From the NCBI GenBank assembly GCA_945888535.1, contig CAMDAN010000021.1:1-28457 (forward strand): 28,457 nucleotides of DNA, given 5' to 3'. Every line of letters starts with the position of its first letter. The first letter of the stretch is position 1. The stretch comes from Bordetella parapertussis (lineage in GTDB: Bacteria; Pseudomonadota; Gammaproteobacteria; Burkholderiales; Burkholderiaceae_C). The translations under genes were made by a program, and so were the position numbers. Below are positions 17,895 through 26,976 of the stretch, one piece after another. Below the pieces are notes generated by a model that was not told where the DNA came from, did not search any database, and saw nothing but the letters and a program-made list of their open reading frames with translations.

Positions 17895-19361
17895 ATGGGC
17901 TTTGATCTTGTTTTATTTGGTGGGACGGGCGATTTAGCTTGGCGAAAATTGATGCCTGCATTGTTCCAGGCCTTTCGCCACGGCACGCTTCCCGAAGGTG
18001 GGCGCATTATTGGCGTGGGCCGCGATGACCTGTCCCACGAACAATACCGTGCGCTGATCCAAGCCCGGTTTGACAAAGTGGAGCTAGCCAAACGCCCCAG
18101 CGCCGAGGAGTTTGCACGGTTTGCAGCGATTTTGGAATTCGTTCGCATGGATTTATCCAAGCCCGCAGACTATGCCAAGCTCGCTGCGAGCTTGCAAACG
18201 CGCAACGCCAAAACGGTGGTGATGTATGTGGCCACCGCGCCATCGCTATTTACTACGGTGTGCGAACAACTCGCAGCCGCCGGACTGAACACGCCCCATA
18301 CCCGGGTGGTTCTCGAAAAACCGTTGGGCCACGACCTCGCATCTAACCGCGCCATCAACCAAACCGTTCGCCGCTTTTTTGAAGAAAAACAGGTTTTCCG
18401 GATTGACCATTACTTGGGTAAGCCCGCCGTTCAAAACCTTTTTGCACTCCGGTTTGGCAATGCCTTGTTTGAGCCCTTGTGGCGGCGTGAACACATTGCC
18501 AACATTCAAATCACCATCGCCGAAGACTTAGGCGTTGAAAGCCGTGGCGCGTTTTATGAAACCACTGGTGCGCTGCGCGATATGGTTCAAAACCACGCGT
18601 TGCAGCTGCTTTGCGCCATCGGGATGGAGCCGCCCATCAATGCCCACGCCGATGCGATTCGCGATGAAAAACTCAAGGTGTTGCGCTCCCTTAAGCCCTG
18701 GACCGCCGCAAGCTTAGCCAGCGACGTAGTACGCGGCCAATACGCCAGCGGCACCAGTGGCGGCGTACCCGTTCCGGCCTACCGCGATGAGCCCGGCGTG
18801 AACCCACACAGCCATACGGAAACGTTTGTCGCTTTGCGCTCCGAGATTGCCAACTGGCGTTGGGCTGGCGTGCCGTTTTACATTCGCACAGGAAAGCGCT
18901 TAGCGGGACGCGACGCCCGCATTGTGATTAATTTTCGCCCGACGCCCCACGCGATCTTTAACGCTTCTGGCGCGATGGGCAACCAGTTGGTAATCAACTT
19001 GCAACCCAAAGATGGCTTGGAGTTGCATCTCTTGGCACAAGGCCAAGACAACCGAAAAACCCGCTCTAGCGCTGCGCAAGCGTTGGCCCCCGTGCAGCTG
19101 GACTTGGACTTTGACAAACGCTTTGGCTCTGAACGCGTGGGTGCGTATGAGCGCTTGCTGCTGGATGTGATCGATGGACGGCTGAATTTATTTGTCCGCA
19201 GTGATGAGCAAGAAGAGGCTTGGCGCTGGGTCGAGCCCTTGATCAAACATTGGGCCGCCGACGCCCAGGGCCCGCGGCCCTACACAGCTGGAACCTGGGG
19301 GCCGAGCGCATCAAGTGCGATGATTGCCCGCGATGGTTTTTGTTGGGATGAAGAGTCGTAA
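17895..19361 (+). CDS. zwf: Glucose-6-phosphate 1-dehydrogenase
   Basis: Zwf oxidises glucose 6-phosphate to 6-phosphogluconolactone with reduction of NADP+, the entry to the oxidative pentose phosphate and Entner-Doudoroff routes. The nucleotide-binding start FGGTGDLAWRKL is at residues 8-19 and the substrate-binding motif DHYLGK at 171-176. MVQNHALQLL carries the catalytic histidine region. The 488-residue length is standard. ATG 17895 gives the usual N-terminus, though no Shine-Dalgarno is seen. hexR follows 26 bases downstream, so both probably share the promoter next to the inverted repeat. No pgl, edd or eda is in the window. Confidence 0.96.
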   Translation: MGFDLVLFGGTGDLAWRKLMPALFQAFRHGTLPEGGRIIGVGRDDLSHEQYRALIQARFDKVELAKRPSAEEFARFAAILEFVRMDLSKPADYAKLAASLQTRNAKTVVMYVATAPSLFTTVCEQLAAAGLNTPHTRVVLEKPLGHDLASNRAINQTVRRFFEEKQVFRIDHYLGKPAVQNLFALRFGNALFEPLWRREHIANIQITIAEDLGVESRGAFYETTGALRDMVQNHALQLLCAIGMEPPINAHADAIRDEKLKVLRSLKPWTAASLASDVVRGQYASGTSGGVPVPAYRDEPGVNPHSHTETFVALRSEIANWRWAGVPFYIRTGKRLAGRDARIVINFRPTPHAIFNASGAMGNQLVINLQPKDGLELHLLAQGQDNRKTRSSAAQALAPVQLDLDFDKRFGSERVGAYERLLLDVIDGRLNLFVRSDEQEEAWRWVEPLIKHWAADAQGPRPYTAGTWGPSASSAMIARDGFCWDEES

Positions 19362-19387
19362 TTTACGGATGAATTAAAGGGAACGCC

Positions 19388-20236
19388 ATGTTGGACCGTA
19401 TCAAAGCCTGTTTGCCCTCGCTGGCACCCGCCGAACAACGGGTGGGGAAACTGTGTTTAGCTGACCCCCGCGCATTTGCCAAATTGCCGGTGAGTGAGTT
19501 GGCCGATCGCTCCCATGTGAGCAAACCTACGGTGGTTCGCTTTTGTCGCAGCGTGGGCTACGACGGCTTGTCCGATTTCAAGTTAAAACTAGCGGGGACC
19601 GTCAACGAAGGCGTTCCGTTTATTCACCGCAGCGTTGACGCAGATGACAAGATTGGTGACGTGATGGTCAAGGTGATTGACAACACGGTTGCCGCATTTT
19701 TGAAATACCGCAACGACGCCAGCACCTTGGCGATTGAAAAAGCTGTCGTGGCTTTGGTACAGGCTTACCAGGCGGGGCGGCAGATTCAATTTTTTGGCGT
19801 GGGCAACTCCGGCATCGTGGCCCAAGATGCGCAACATAAATTTTTCAGACTCGGCGTTAGTACGACGGCCTACAGTGACGGCCATATGCAGGTCATGAGC
19901 GCGTCTGTATTGAAAGCGGGTGATTGCGTGGTGGTCGTTAGCAACTCCGGCAGAACCCGCGACCTGATGGACGCGTGTGACATCGCCCGCAAGAACGGCG
20001 CGATCACGATCGTGATTACCGCCAGCGGCTCGCCTTTGGCCAGCGCCGGACATATTCACTTGAGCGCTGATCACCCCGAGGGCTATGACAAATACAGCCC
20101 CATGGTTTCACGCTTACTGCACCTGATGATTATTGACATTTTGGCAACGGCAGTCGCGTTGCGTATTGGCAGTGCGACCTTGCAGCCCATGCTCAGTGAG
20201 ATGCGCCAAAATTTAAGAAGTAAGCGCTACACCTAA
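19388..20236 (+). CDS. hexR: HexR-type RpiR-family transcriptional regulator
   Basis: This is a 282-residue regulator with an N-terminal HTH_6 domain (about residues 1-75, with SHVSKPTVVRFCRSVGYDG) and a C-terminal SIS sugar-phosphate-binding domain (about 125-255, with FFGVGNSG and VVSNSGRTRDLMD). HexR proteins control central sugar catabolism genes and sense 2-keto-3-deoxy-6-phosphogluconate. Alignment by eye with E. coli HexR is good across the length, including the PMVSRL segment near the end. AAAGGGAA precedes the ATG at good spacing. It follows zwf and should control the zwf/tal intergenic region. Confidence 0.9.
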   Translation: MLDRIKACLPSLAPAEQRVGKLCLADPRAFAKLPVSELADRSHVSKPTVVRFCRSVGYDGLSDFKLKLAGTVNEGVPFIHRSVDADDKIGDVMVKVIDNTVAAFLKYRNDASTLAIEKAVVALVQAYQAGRQIQFFGVGNSGIVAQDAQHKFFRLGVSTTAYSDGHMQVMSASVLKAGDCVVVVSNSGRTRDLMDACDIARKNGAITIVITASGSPLASAGHIHLSADHPEGYDKYSPMVSRLLHLMIIDILATAVALRIGSATLQPMLSEMRQNLRSKRYT

Positions 20237-20260
20237 ACGCAGGCGATAGGCTTACCTCAA

Positions 20261-21211
20261 TCAACCGCCCAACTCCATCGCTTTGCGCTGGCGGTCGACA
20301 AAGTCTTGGTAGGTGTCAATGCCACGCAGCTGCAAAATGGTATTGCGCACCGCGGCTTCAACGAGCACCGCAATGTTGCGTCCCGCTACCACTTGAATCA
20401 CGACTTTGCGAACCGGAATTCCCGCGACGTCTTGGGTCAAGGGATCAAATGGAATACGGTCGTAATCGCGCTCCAAGGTTTCTTTGCGCACCAAATGCAC
20501 TATCAATTTCAGTCGCATTTTTCGGCGTACTGCGGTTTCGCCAAAAATCGCACGGATGTCTAACAAGCCAATGCCGCGGACCTCTAACAAGTTTTGCAAG
20601 AGCTCGGGGCAACGGCCTTCAATCGTGGTTTGGTTGATACGGAACAAATCCACCGCGTCATCGGCAACCAAACCATTGCCGCGGGAAATCAATTCCAAGC
20701 CCAGCTCACTTTTTCCCAGCCCCGATTCGCCTGTAATCAAAACACCTAAGCCCAAAATATCCATAAACACGCCGTGCATCGAGACACGATCGGCAAAGTG
20801 TTTTGACAGGTAAGCGCGAAGAACATCGATCACAAACGCCGAGGAATCTTTGGTCGAGAACATCGGGATTTGTGCGTTTTCGCACATGGCCAACATGGCT
20901 GGGGGAGCCACTTGGCCATCGGCCAAAACGACTACTGGCGGCTCCAGGTCGACGATGCGAGAGATACGCCGTGCGCAATCTTCGGGGGTCGCGTTGGTGA
21001 TGTAGGCAATTTCCCGCTCACCCAAAATTTGAACGCGGTAGGGGTGGATGTAGTTGAGGTAGCCCACCAAATCGGCACCGGATCGCGCAGCGCGAACCGC
21101 GACTTCGTCGAACCGCCGCTCAGAGGCACCTAGCCCAGCAACCCACTCCCAATGCAGGTAATTGCGAAAGGCCTCAAATAAAACGTCAGCACTGACCGCG
21201 GTAGGTTTCAC
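20261..21211 (-). CDS. hprK: HPr kinase/phosphorylase
   Basis: HprK phosphorylates or dephosphorylates a serine of HPr, tuning PTS signalling to energy and phosphate state. The 316-residue protein has the N-terminal HPrK domain. The C-terminal kinase domain has catalytic MHGVFMD (H146), Walker A GESGLGKS at 161-168, and the VADDAVDL region after it. The HprK signature ([18 protein letters not shown]) is present. In proteobacteria with incomplete PTS, hprK is usually tied to the nitrogen PTS, and here ptsN is 35 bases upstream in the same direction. It is convergent with hexR. Confidence 0.95.
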   Translation of the reverse strand: MKPTAVSADVLFEAFRNYLHWEWVAGLGASERRFDEVAVRAARSGADLVGYLNYIHPYRVQILGEREIAYITNATPEDCARRISRIVDLEPPVVVLADGQVAPPAMLAMCENAQIPMFSTKDSSAFVIDVLRAYLSKHFADRVSMHGVFMDILGLGVLITGESGLGKSELGLELISRGNGLVADDAVDLFRINQTTIEGRCPELLQNLLEVRGIGLLDIRAIFGETAVRRKMRLKLIVHLVRKETLERDYDRIPFDPLTQDVAGIPVRKVVIQVVAGRNIAVLVEAAVRNTILQLRGIDTYQDFVDRQRKAMELGG

Positions 21212-21246
21212 GTTTTGGGTCCTTTGAAACGCTCAGTGGGGTGAGG

Positions 21247-21717
21247 CTATTGATGCACGCGGGCAGACAGCCAGCCGGTTAACAAGCCATGCAGCTCTGT
21301 CGCGTCGGTGCTCGCGGTCAGTCGCTGGCGTAACTCCACATCACTGAGAAGCTCAGCAATTTCAGACAGTATTTCCAAATGCTTTTGGGTTGCTGCCTCA
21401 GGCACCAATAAAAAAATTAGCAGTGTGACGGGCAGATCATCGGGTGCGTCAAATCCAATAGGGGCCAACAGCTGAAAGACCGCAGCCATGGGGGACTTCA
21501 AACCTTTGATACGCCCATGGGGAATCGCAACGCCGTGGCCTAAACCCGTGGAGCCCAATCGCTCTCTAGAAAAAAGACTGTCGGTAATGAGGGCGCGACT
21601 GAGGCCGTGCAAGTTCTCAAACAACAAGCCCGCTTCTTCAAAAGCACGTTTTTTACTGGTCACATCCACCTGGGCCAGGACTTGTTCAGGGGGCAATAGT
21701 GACGCAAGGCGATTCAT
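21247..21717 (-). CDS. ptsN: Nitrogen-PTS EIIA component
   Basis: PtsN is the terminal phosphoacceptor of the PEP-PtsP-PtsO/HPr relay; it regulates potassium transport, stress and metabolism rather than sugar uptake. The 156-residue EIIA(Ntr) domain carries the phosphorylated histidine H67 in GHGVAIPHGR. ATG 21717 (MNRLASLLPPEQV) is the family N-terminus; the frame extends to 21738 but those residues fall on the terminator tract. The hpf terminator ends only about 17 bases before this ATG, so expression probably needs read-through. It lies upstream of hprK and is probably co-transcribed with it. Confidence 0.93.
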   Translation of the reverse strand: MNRLASLLPPEQVLAQVDVTSKKRAFEEAGLLFENLHGLSRALITDSLFSRERLGSTGLGHGVAIPHGRIKGLKSPMAAVFQLLAPIGFDAPDDLPVTLLIFLLVPEAATQKHLEILSEIAELLSDVELRQRLTASTDATELHGLLTGWLSARVHQ

Positions 21718-21733
21718 AAGTGAGCGGATTATG

Positions 21734-21764
21734 CACAAAAAAACCGCCCCGATGAGGGCGGTTT
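21734..21764 (-). terminator. Intrinsic terminator after hpf, abutting ptsN
   Basis: Read on the minus strand, AAACCGCCC (21764-21756), a six-base loop, then GGGCGGTTT (21749-21741) make a perfect 9-bp stem with a GC-rich core. The T run continues past the stem (seven T in a row in total), which is a textbook rho-independent terminator. It lies 35 bases after the hpf stop and about 17-24 bases before the ptsN start. Confidence 0.85.
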
Positions 21765-21799
21765 ACAGTGATTTAGCGCCTATAGGCTTGTTCTACGAC

Positions 21800-22129
21800 C
21801 TACATCAGTCGCTTTGGTGCCTCATGGTGGTGGTTTTTAATGCGGTCTTTGTGGCGAACCACTTGGCGATCGAGCTTGTCGACGAGATCATCCACTGCGG
21901 CATACAGATCTTCGTGGGTGCTTTCGGCAAACATGTCGTTGCCTTTGACATGGATGTTGCATTCTGCGCGTTGACGGCCATCTTTTTCTTTTTGTTTTTC
22001 TACTGAGAGCAAAACTTTGATATCCACAAGCTGGTCAAAGTGCCTCGTTATTCGATCCAGCTTGCCGGTAACGTAAGAACGGAGTGCAGGGGTAACTTCC
22101 AAGTGATGGCCGCTGATCGTTAAATTCAT
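21800..22129 (-). CDS. hpf: Ribosome hibernation-promoting factor (short HPF/RaiA family)
   Basis: This 109-residue protein binds the 30S subunit decoding region and helps ribosomes hibernate in stationary phase. The start [20 protein letters not shown] is the usual HPF N-terminus, and the conserved middle ([17 protein letters not shown], then [23 protein letters not shown]) follows. It is the short form without the long C-terminal dimerisation domain. GGAGG stands six bases before ATG 22129; the frame is open further up to 22339 but without family residues. rpoN, the common upstream neighbour of hpf in proteobacteria, is not here; the upstream gene is the divergent corA. Confidence 0.92.
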   Translation of the reverse strand: MNLTISGHHLEVTPALRSYVTGKLDRITRHFDQLVDIKVLLSVEKQKEKDGRQRAECNIHVKGNDMFAESTHEDLYAAVDDLVDKLDRQVVRHKDRIKNHHHEAPKRLM

Positions 22130-22451
22130 AAATCGCCTCCAGTTGCATTCAAGGTGGGTATTGCCCGCGCCCAAGGCGCTTGGCGCACTTTTGGAAATCG
22201 GCAAACAGTTGCTGCTTCCGATTTCACTATGCGCTTGTTTTTTGGTAATTGCAACGCCTTTCGATATTGCAGCGCAACAAGACCGCAGCTGGTGAGATAA
22301 TTCAGGCATTCGCATTTTTGGAGAGCATTTCTTGGACAACTACCCCAGTCGGTAGCTTTCGGATGGTTGAGGTCTTAGAACCCATCGTTCGGAAGCTGCT
22401 TTATCGCCCCGCCCACCCGAAGCTTTGGTTTCAAACCTACATTCATCGCCC
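22130..22451. other. Divergent intergenic region between hpf and corA
   Basis: These 322 bases hold the strong Shine-Dalgarno of hpf (22134-22138 read on the minus strand). I see no convincing sigma70 or sigma54 promoter, no stable terminator and no recognisable small RNA. The open frames crossing it lack family resemblance and overlap the real genes. Confidence 0.4.
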
Positions 22452-23438
22452 ATGCTCAACATTTTCACCTTGGCCAACGGCCGCCTCTTCCAAGAAGAGA
22501 TTGAGTCCCTGGAAGAACTCTCCAAATTTCAACCCATCTGGGTTGACCTGGAATCTCCCACCATCGAAGAAAAACGCTGGATTAAGCAATACTACGGCCT
22601 GTCGATCCCTGAAGACGCGATGGACGAAGATATTGAGGAGTCTGCGCGTTTTTACGAAGAGGATAACGGCGAACTGCATATTCGCAGCGACTTCTTAATC
22701 GCCGATGAAGACGAGCCGCGTACCGTTCGCTGCGCGTTTATTCTGAACCAATTCAACACCGATTTGCGCAGCAAAGGCATTCTGTTTTCAATCCATGACG
22801 AATCCGTCCCCGTGTTTCGTCTCTTGCGTTTGCGAGCACGGCGCGCTCCCGGTTTGATTGAAGACGATAAAGACGTTTTACTCAAGCTCTTTGATGCTGA
22901 CGCCGAATACTCAGCCGATACGCTTGAGGGTATTTATGACGAGCTAGAAAAAGCCGGTAAAAAAGTCTTGTCTGGTGATGTCAGTGATGCCTTGGCCGGT
23001 GAAGTCCTTGGCGCGATCGCACACCAAGAAGACTTGAACGGCCGAATTCGACGCAACGTGATGGATACGCGCCGCGCAGTGAGCTTCATGATGCGCTCCA
23101 AAATGCTCAATAGCGAACAGTTTGAAGAGGCTCGCCAGATTTTGCGAGACATTGAATCGCTGGACTCACACACTGCATTTTTGTTTGACAAAATTAACTT
23201 CTTGATGGATGCGACGGTGGGTTTCATCAACATCAATCAGAACAAGATCATCAAGATTTTCTCTGTAGCTAGCGTCGCTTTGCTGCCGCCTACTTTGATA
23301 GCCAGTTTGTACGGAATGAATTTTCAGTACATGCCCGAACTGTCACAAACTTGGGGCTACCCTTACGCGCTGGTATTGATGGCTGCCAGCGCGGTCGTGC
23401 CGATGTGGTACTTCCGCCGCCGAGGTTGGCTCAAATAA
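22452..23438 (+). CDS. corA: CorA-family magnesium/cobalt transport protein
   Basis: This 328-residue protein has a large acidic cytoplasmic domain and two C-terminal membrane helices joined by the CorA signature GMN (residues 288-290, in YGMNFQYMPE). The last residues are a basic tail (YFRRRGWLK), as usual. It forms pentameric Mg2+ channels gated by intracellular Mg2+. ATG 22452 is preferred; the frame is open from a TTG at 22425, which adds nine residues with no family support. It is convergent with the acyl-CoA ligase gene at 17 bases distance. Confidence 0.93.
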   Translation: MLNIFTLANGRLFQEEIESLEELSKFQPIWVDLESPTIEEKRWIKQYYGLSIPEDAMDEDIEESARFYEEDNGELHIRSDFLIADEDEPRTVRCAFILNQFNTDLRSKGILFSIHDESVPVFRLLRLRARRAPGLIEDDKDVLLKLFDADAEYSADTLEGIYDELEKAGKKVLSGDVSDALAGEVLGAIAHQEDLNGRIRRNVMDTRRAVSFMMRSKMLNSEQFEEARQILRDIESLDSHTAFLFDKINFLMDATVGFININQNKIIKIFSVASVALLPPTLIASLYGMNFQYMPELSQTWGYPYALVLMAASAVVPMWYFRRRGWLK

Positions 23439-23455
23439 CTCCAATCGCTTGGCAG

Positions 23456-25138
23456 TTACTTGGAGTCTCGCAGTTCGCGCCGCAGAATTTTCCCGACTGG
23501 CGTCTTAGGTAGGTCGGCGCGAAACTCAATGACCTTGGGTTGCTTGTAACCCGTGAGGTTTTCTTTGCAATGGGCACGCAACGAGGCTTCGCTCAAGTTG
23601 GGGTCTTTTTTCACGATCACGAGTTTGACCGCCTCGCCCGTTTGTTCATCGGCCATACCAATGCAAGCGCATTCCAAGACGCCCGCCAATTGGGCTACGA
23701 CATCTTCAATTTCAGTGGGGTACACATTAAAGCCACTGACCAAAATCATGTCCTTTTTACGGTCGACAATTTTGAAATAGCCGCGATCGTCTACGGTCCC
23801 GATATCACCAGACTTGAAGAACCCATCGGCGGTCATTACTTTGGCGGTTTCGTCAGGGCGCTGCCAATACCCAGCCATCACCTGCGGGCCCTTGATAGCA
23901 ATCTCACCCGACTGCCCAGGCGGCGTTTCGTTGCCATCATCATCTAGCAACTTCATGTAGGTGCTTGGCAGCGGAATGCCGATGGTGCCGGTATAGGCTG
24001 TATCGGTCACCACGTTGCAACTGGCCGAGGGCGAGGTTTCGCTCAGGCCGTATCCCTCACAAATAGGACATCCTGTTTTATCCACCCATAGTTTCGCGAC
24101 GCTGCTTTGGACTGCGGTACCACCGCCCACTGACACCTTGAGATAACTCCAGTCCACCGTATTGAAATCAGGGTGGTTCGCTAGGCCGTTAAAGAGTGTG
24201 TTGACCGCGGGAAAGCTGTGAATACGGTGCTTTGCCAACTCTTTAAGGACGGCGGGGATGTCACGCGGATTGGGGATCAATATTAGTTTTCCACCGGTGC
24301 GCATGCTTAGCATCATGCCTACCGTAAACGCAAAAATATGGTACAGCGGTAATGCGCAAACTCCCGTGGGTTGTTCGTTCGCAGGCACCTTCGCCATCAC
24401 GGGTTGGTTCCAAGCTTCAGACTGCAAGACGTTGGCAATCAAGTTGCGATGCAACAAGACGGCACCTTTGGAAACTCCGGTGGTGCCGCCGGTGTATTGC
24501 AACACCGCTACTTCCTCGGCATGGATCGTTGGCTTAGAGAATGCCGCAGCAGAGCCAATCGCAATGGCCGAATTAAACCGTACAGCATGAGGCAGGTTAA
24601 ACGGAGGAACCATCTTCTTCACGTGGCGCACCACGTAATTCACCAAACCGCCTTTGAGCCAACCGAGTTGATCGCCCATGGCGCACAGCACCACATGCTT
24701 TACCGACGTAGCTTCCAAGCATTTCTCTAGCGTGTTGGAAAAATTTTCAATAATGACAATGGCCTTGGCGCCCGAGTCTTTTAACTGGTGCTCCAACTCG
24801 CGCGGGGTGTACAAGGGGTTGACATTCACCACCACAAAACCAGCGCGCAAGATTCCAGCAACGGCCACCGGGTATTGCGGCACGTTAGGCATCATGATCG
24901 CAACCCGGTCTCCTTTTGCCAGGCCCAAGCTTTGCAAATACGCCGCAAAAGCTTGGCTTAATCGGTCGGTCTGGGCAAAGCTGATGTCCTTACCCATGAA
25001 GCTGTAGGCGACTTTGTTAGCGTGTTTTTGAAAGCTTTCTTCCATCAACGCAACCAAGGACGGGTAAATAGACGCGTCGATATCCGCTGGCACGCCTGCG
25101 GGGTAGCTAGAGAGCCAAATGCGATCGGAACTTTGCAT
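23456..25138 (-). CDS. fadD: Long-chain fatty acid-CoA ligase
   Basis: This 560-residue ANL-superfamily enzyme activates fatty acids to acyl-CoA with ATP. The P-loop-like motif YTGGTTGVSKGA is at 215-226. The acyl-adenylate motif GYGLSETSP is near residue 350, and the fatty-acyl signature with DRKKDMILVSGFNVYP lies near residue 460. The C-terminus PKTPVGKILRRELR carries the conserved lysine of the adenylation reaction. GGGAA precedes the ATG. It follows pntB by 34 bases in the same direction, so it may belong to the pnt operon, linking NADPH supply and fatty acid use. Confidence 0.92.
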   Translation of the reverse strand: MQSSDRIWLSSYPAGVPADIDASIYPSLVALMEESFQKHANKVAYSFMGKDISFAQTDRLSQAFAAYLQSLGLAKGDRVAIMMPNVPQYPVAVAGILRAGFVVVNVNPLYTPRELEHQLKDSGAKAIVIIENFSNTLEKCLEATSVKHVVLCAMGDQLGWLKGGLVNYVVRHVKKMVPPFNLPHAVRFNSAIAIGSAAAFSKPTIHAEEVAVLQYTGGTTGVSKGAVLLHRNLIANVLQSEAWNQPVMAKVPANEQPTGVCALPLYHIFAFTVGMMLSMRTGGKLILIPNPRDIPAVLKELAKHRIHSFPAVNTLFNGLANHPDFNTVDWSYLKVSVGGGTAVQSSVAKLWVDKTGCPICEGYGLSETSPSASCNVVTDTAYTGTIGIPLPSTYMKLLDDDGNETPPGQSGEIAIKGPQVMAGYWQRPDETAKVMTADGFFKSGDIGTVDDRGYFKIVDRKKDMILVSGFNVYPTEIEDVVAQLAGVLECACIGMADEQTGEAVKLVIVKKDPNLSEASLRAHCKENLTGYKQPKVIEFRADLPKTPVGKILRRELRDSK

Positions 25139-25172
25139 CGTTGTTTCCCTTTAAGAGCCTGCTGGGGCGACT

Positions 25173-26612
25173 TTATTCAATGGCCTTGACCATGTCTTCG
25201 ACAACTTTTTTGGCATCGCCAAACACCATCATGGTTTTATCCATATAGAAAAGCTCGTTGTCTAATCCTGCATAACCCGCAGCCATCGAACGCTTATTGA
25301 CAATGATGGTTTTGGCCTTGTAGGCCTCCAAAATTGGCATGCCGTAGATTGCGCTGCCCTTGATGTGCGCCGCAGGGTTCACGACGTCATTGGCGCCCAA
25401 AATAATGGCCACATCGGCTTGTCCAAATTCGCCGTTGATGTCTTCCATCTCAAACACCTGGTCATAAGGCACTTCGGCTTCGGCTAACAACACATTCATA
25501 TGTCCCGGCATGCGCCCAGCTACGGGGTGAATCGCGTATTTCACGGTTATGCCTTTAGCAGTGAGCTTGGCCGCGAGTTCTTTAACCGCGTGTTGCGCCC
25601 GAGCCACCGCTAAGCCATAGCCCGGAACGATCACCACGGTTTCGGCGTTACCCAACACAAAAGCGGCGTCATCGGCACTGCCGCTTTTAACCGGGCGCTG
25701 TTCCGCGCTGGCTACAGACGCGGTACTGGCTTCGCCGCCAAAGCCGCCCAAGATCACATTAAAGAAAGAGCGGTTCATGGCTTTGCACATGATGTAGCTC
25801 AAAATCGCGCCCGACGATCCCACCAAGCTGCCTGCAATGATCAACATGCTGTTGTTCAAACTAAAACCAATACCTGCTGCGGCCCAGCCGGAGTAGCTGT
25901 TGAGCATGGACACCACCACCGGCATATCAGCGCCGCCAATCGGAATAATGATCAACACACCCATGACAAAAGCCAGGACCAGCATGGCAAAGAAAGCATT
26001 CCAGTCGCCCTGCGCCGTGAAAGTCAGGCCCAAGCCCACGGTCGCCAAGCCCAACACCAAATTCAATTTGTGTTGCCCGGCAAACTGCACCGGGGCACCT
26101 TGGAACAGGCGAAACTTGTATTTGCCCGAGAGTTTTCCAAACGCAATCACCGAGCCGCTAAAGGTGATCGCACCAATGGCTGCGCCCAAGAACAATTCCA
26201 ACCGGTTACCGGTAGGAATCGGTGCGCCTCTTTCTAATCCGTGAAGCAAGGCGTGGGGTTCTGCAACAGCAGCCACAGCAATGAAAACTGCCGCCAAACC
26301 GATCATGCTGTGCATAAAGGCGACCAACTCAGGCATCTTGGTCATCTCAACGCGCTTAGCCATCAATGTGCCAGCGGTACCGCCCACCAGCAAAGCACCC
26401 AACACCCAGGCCATCCCAGACACACCGTCTTGGCCCATGTGGGAGGCGAGTTTGACAATCAAGGCGGCGGTCGTGACCACCGCAACCGCCATACCAATCA
26501 TGCCAAAGACGTTGCCGCGAATCGAGGTGGTGGGGTGCGATAGCCCTTTGAGGGCTTGGATGAAACAAACGCTTGCAAATAAATACAGCAGGGTAACGAG
26601 GTTCAGGCTCAT
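25173..26612 (-). CDS. pntB: NAD(P) transhydrogenase subunit beta
   Basis: PntB contains the membrane domain part and the NADP(H)-binding domain III of the proton-translocating transhydrogenase that uses the proton gradient to make NADPH from NADH. About nine hydrophobic segments fill residues 1-270. The C-terminal domain has VPGYGLAVARAQHAVKEL, the NADP-binding loop, and GANDVVNPAA. The 479-residue length is standard (E. coli 462). Its ATG overlaps the stop of pntAB by four bases, and GAGGAGG lies upstream of the start, so it is translated well and coupled. Confidence 0.95.
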   Translation of the reverse strand: MSLNLVTLLYLFASVCFIQALKGLSHPTTSIRGNVFGMIGMAVAVVTTAALIVKLASHMGQDGVSGMAWVLGALLVGGTAGTLMAKRVEMTKMPELVAFMHSMIGLAAVFIAVAAVAEPHALLHGLERGAPIPTGNRLELFLGAAIGAITFSGSVIAFGKLSGKYKFRLFQGAPVQFAGQHKLNLVLGLATVGLGLTFTAQGDWNAFFAMLVLAFVMGVLIIIPIGGADMPVVVSMLNSYSGWAAAGIGFSLNNSMLIIAGSLVGSSGAILSYIMCKAMNRSFFNVILGGFGGEASTASVASAEQRPVKSGSADDAAFVLGNAETVVIVPGYGLAVARAQHAVKELAAKLTAKGITVKYAIHPVAGRMPGHMNVLLAEAEVPYDQVFEMEDINGEFGQADVAIILGANDVVNPAAHIKGSAIYGMPILEAYKAKTIIVNKRSMAAGYAGLDNELFYMDKTMMVFGDAKKVVEDMVKAIE

Positions 26613-26929
26613 TGCGCACCCTCCTCATGCGTCACTTTTTTCTCTTTCTTTTTGAACATTTCAAGCATGCGCCGGGTCACCATAAAGCCACCAAAGACAT
26701 TCACCGCCGCCAAGGCCACCGCCAACACCCCCATGGTTTTACCCAAAGACGTTTCAGTGAGCGCAGCCGCCAGCATCGCACCGACCATAACGATGGCTGA
26801 AATGGCATTGGTCACCGCCATCAGCGGGGTGTGCAGCGCAGGGGTGACGGTCCAAACCACGTGGTAGCCGACGTAAATGGCCAACACAAAAATAATGAGA
26901 TTCAGAATAGTGGGGGAGACAACTTCCAT
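26609..26929 (-). CDS. pntAB: NAD(P) transhydrogenase alpha subunit, membrane part
   Basis: This 106-residue protein is the small membrane part of the split alpha subunit: three or so hydrophobic segments (NLIIFVLAIYVGYHVVW, then AISAIVMVGAMLAAAL and TMGVLAVALAAVNVFGGF) before a very basic tail (FKKKEKKVTHEE). In E. coli it is fused to domain I in PntA. ATG 26929 (MEVVSPTILN) is the family start and AGGAA precedes it. The gap from pntAA is 47 bases and it overlaps pntB by four bases. Confidence 0.92.
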   Translation of the reverse strand: MEVVSPTILNLIIFVLAIYVGYHVVWTVTPALHTPLMAVTNAISAIVMVGAMLAAALTETSLGKTMGVLAVALAAVNVFGGFMVTRRMLEMFKKKEKKVTHEEGAQ

Positions 26930-26976
26930 GGTTTTTCCTAATGCTTTGGTTTTATGTTCTTGGTCTATGTTGGTTT

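Noticed and set aside
22019..22027. DnaA-like sequence ATATCCACA inside hpf
   Set aside because: One mismatch to the box, isolated within a coding region, and without other boxes nearby.
22130..22451. Sigma54 promoter for hpf or corA
   Set aside because: I searched for the GG-N10-GC core with TGGCAC/TTGC context on both strands by eye and found no acceptable match.
22249..22698. Plus-strand open frame overlapping the start of corA
   Set aside because: It overlaps corA by about 250 bases in another frame, and its translation shows no family features.
23438..23466. Inverted repeat ACTCCAA / TTGGAGT across the corA-fadD convergent stops
   Set aside because: Seven base pairs with a 15-base loop and no adjacent T run; too weak to call a bidirectional terminator.
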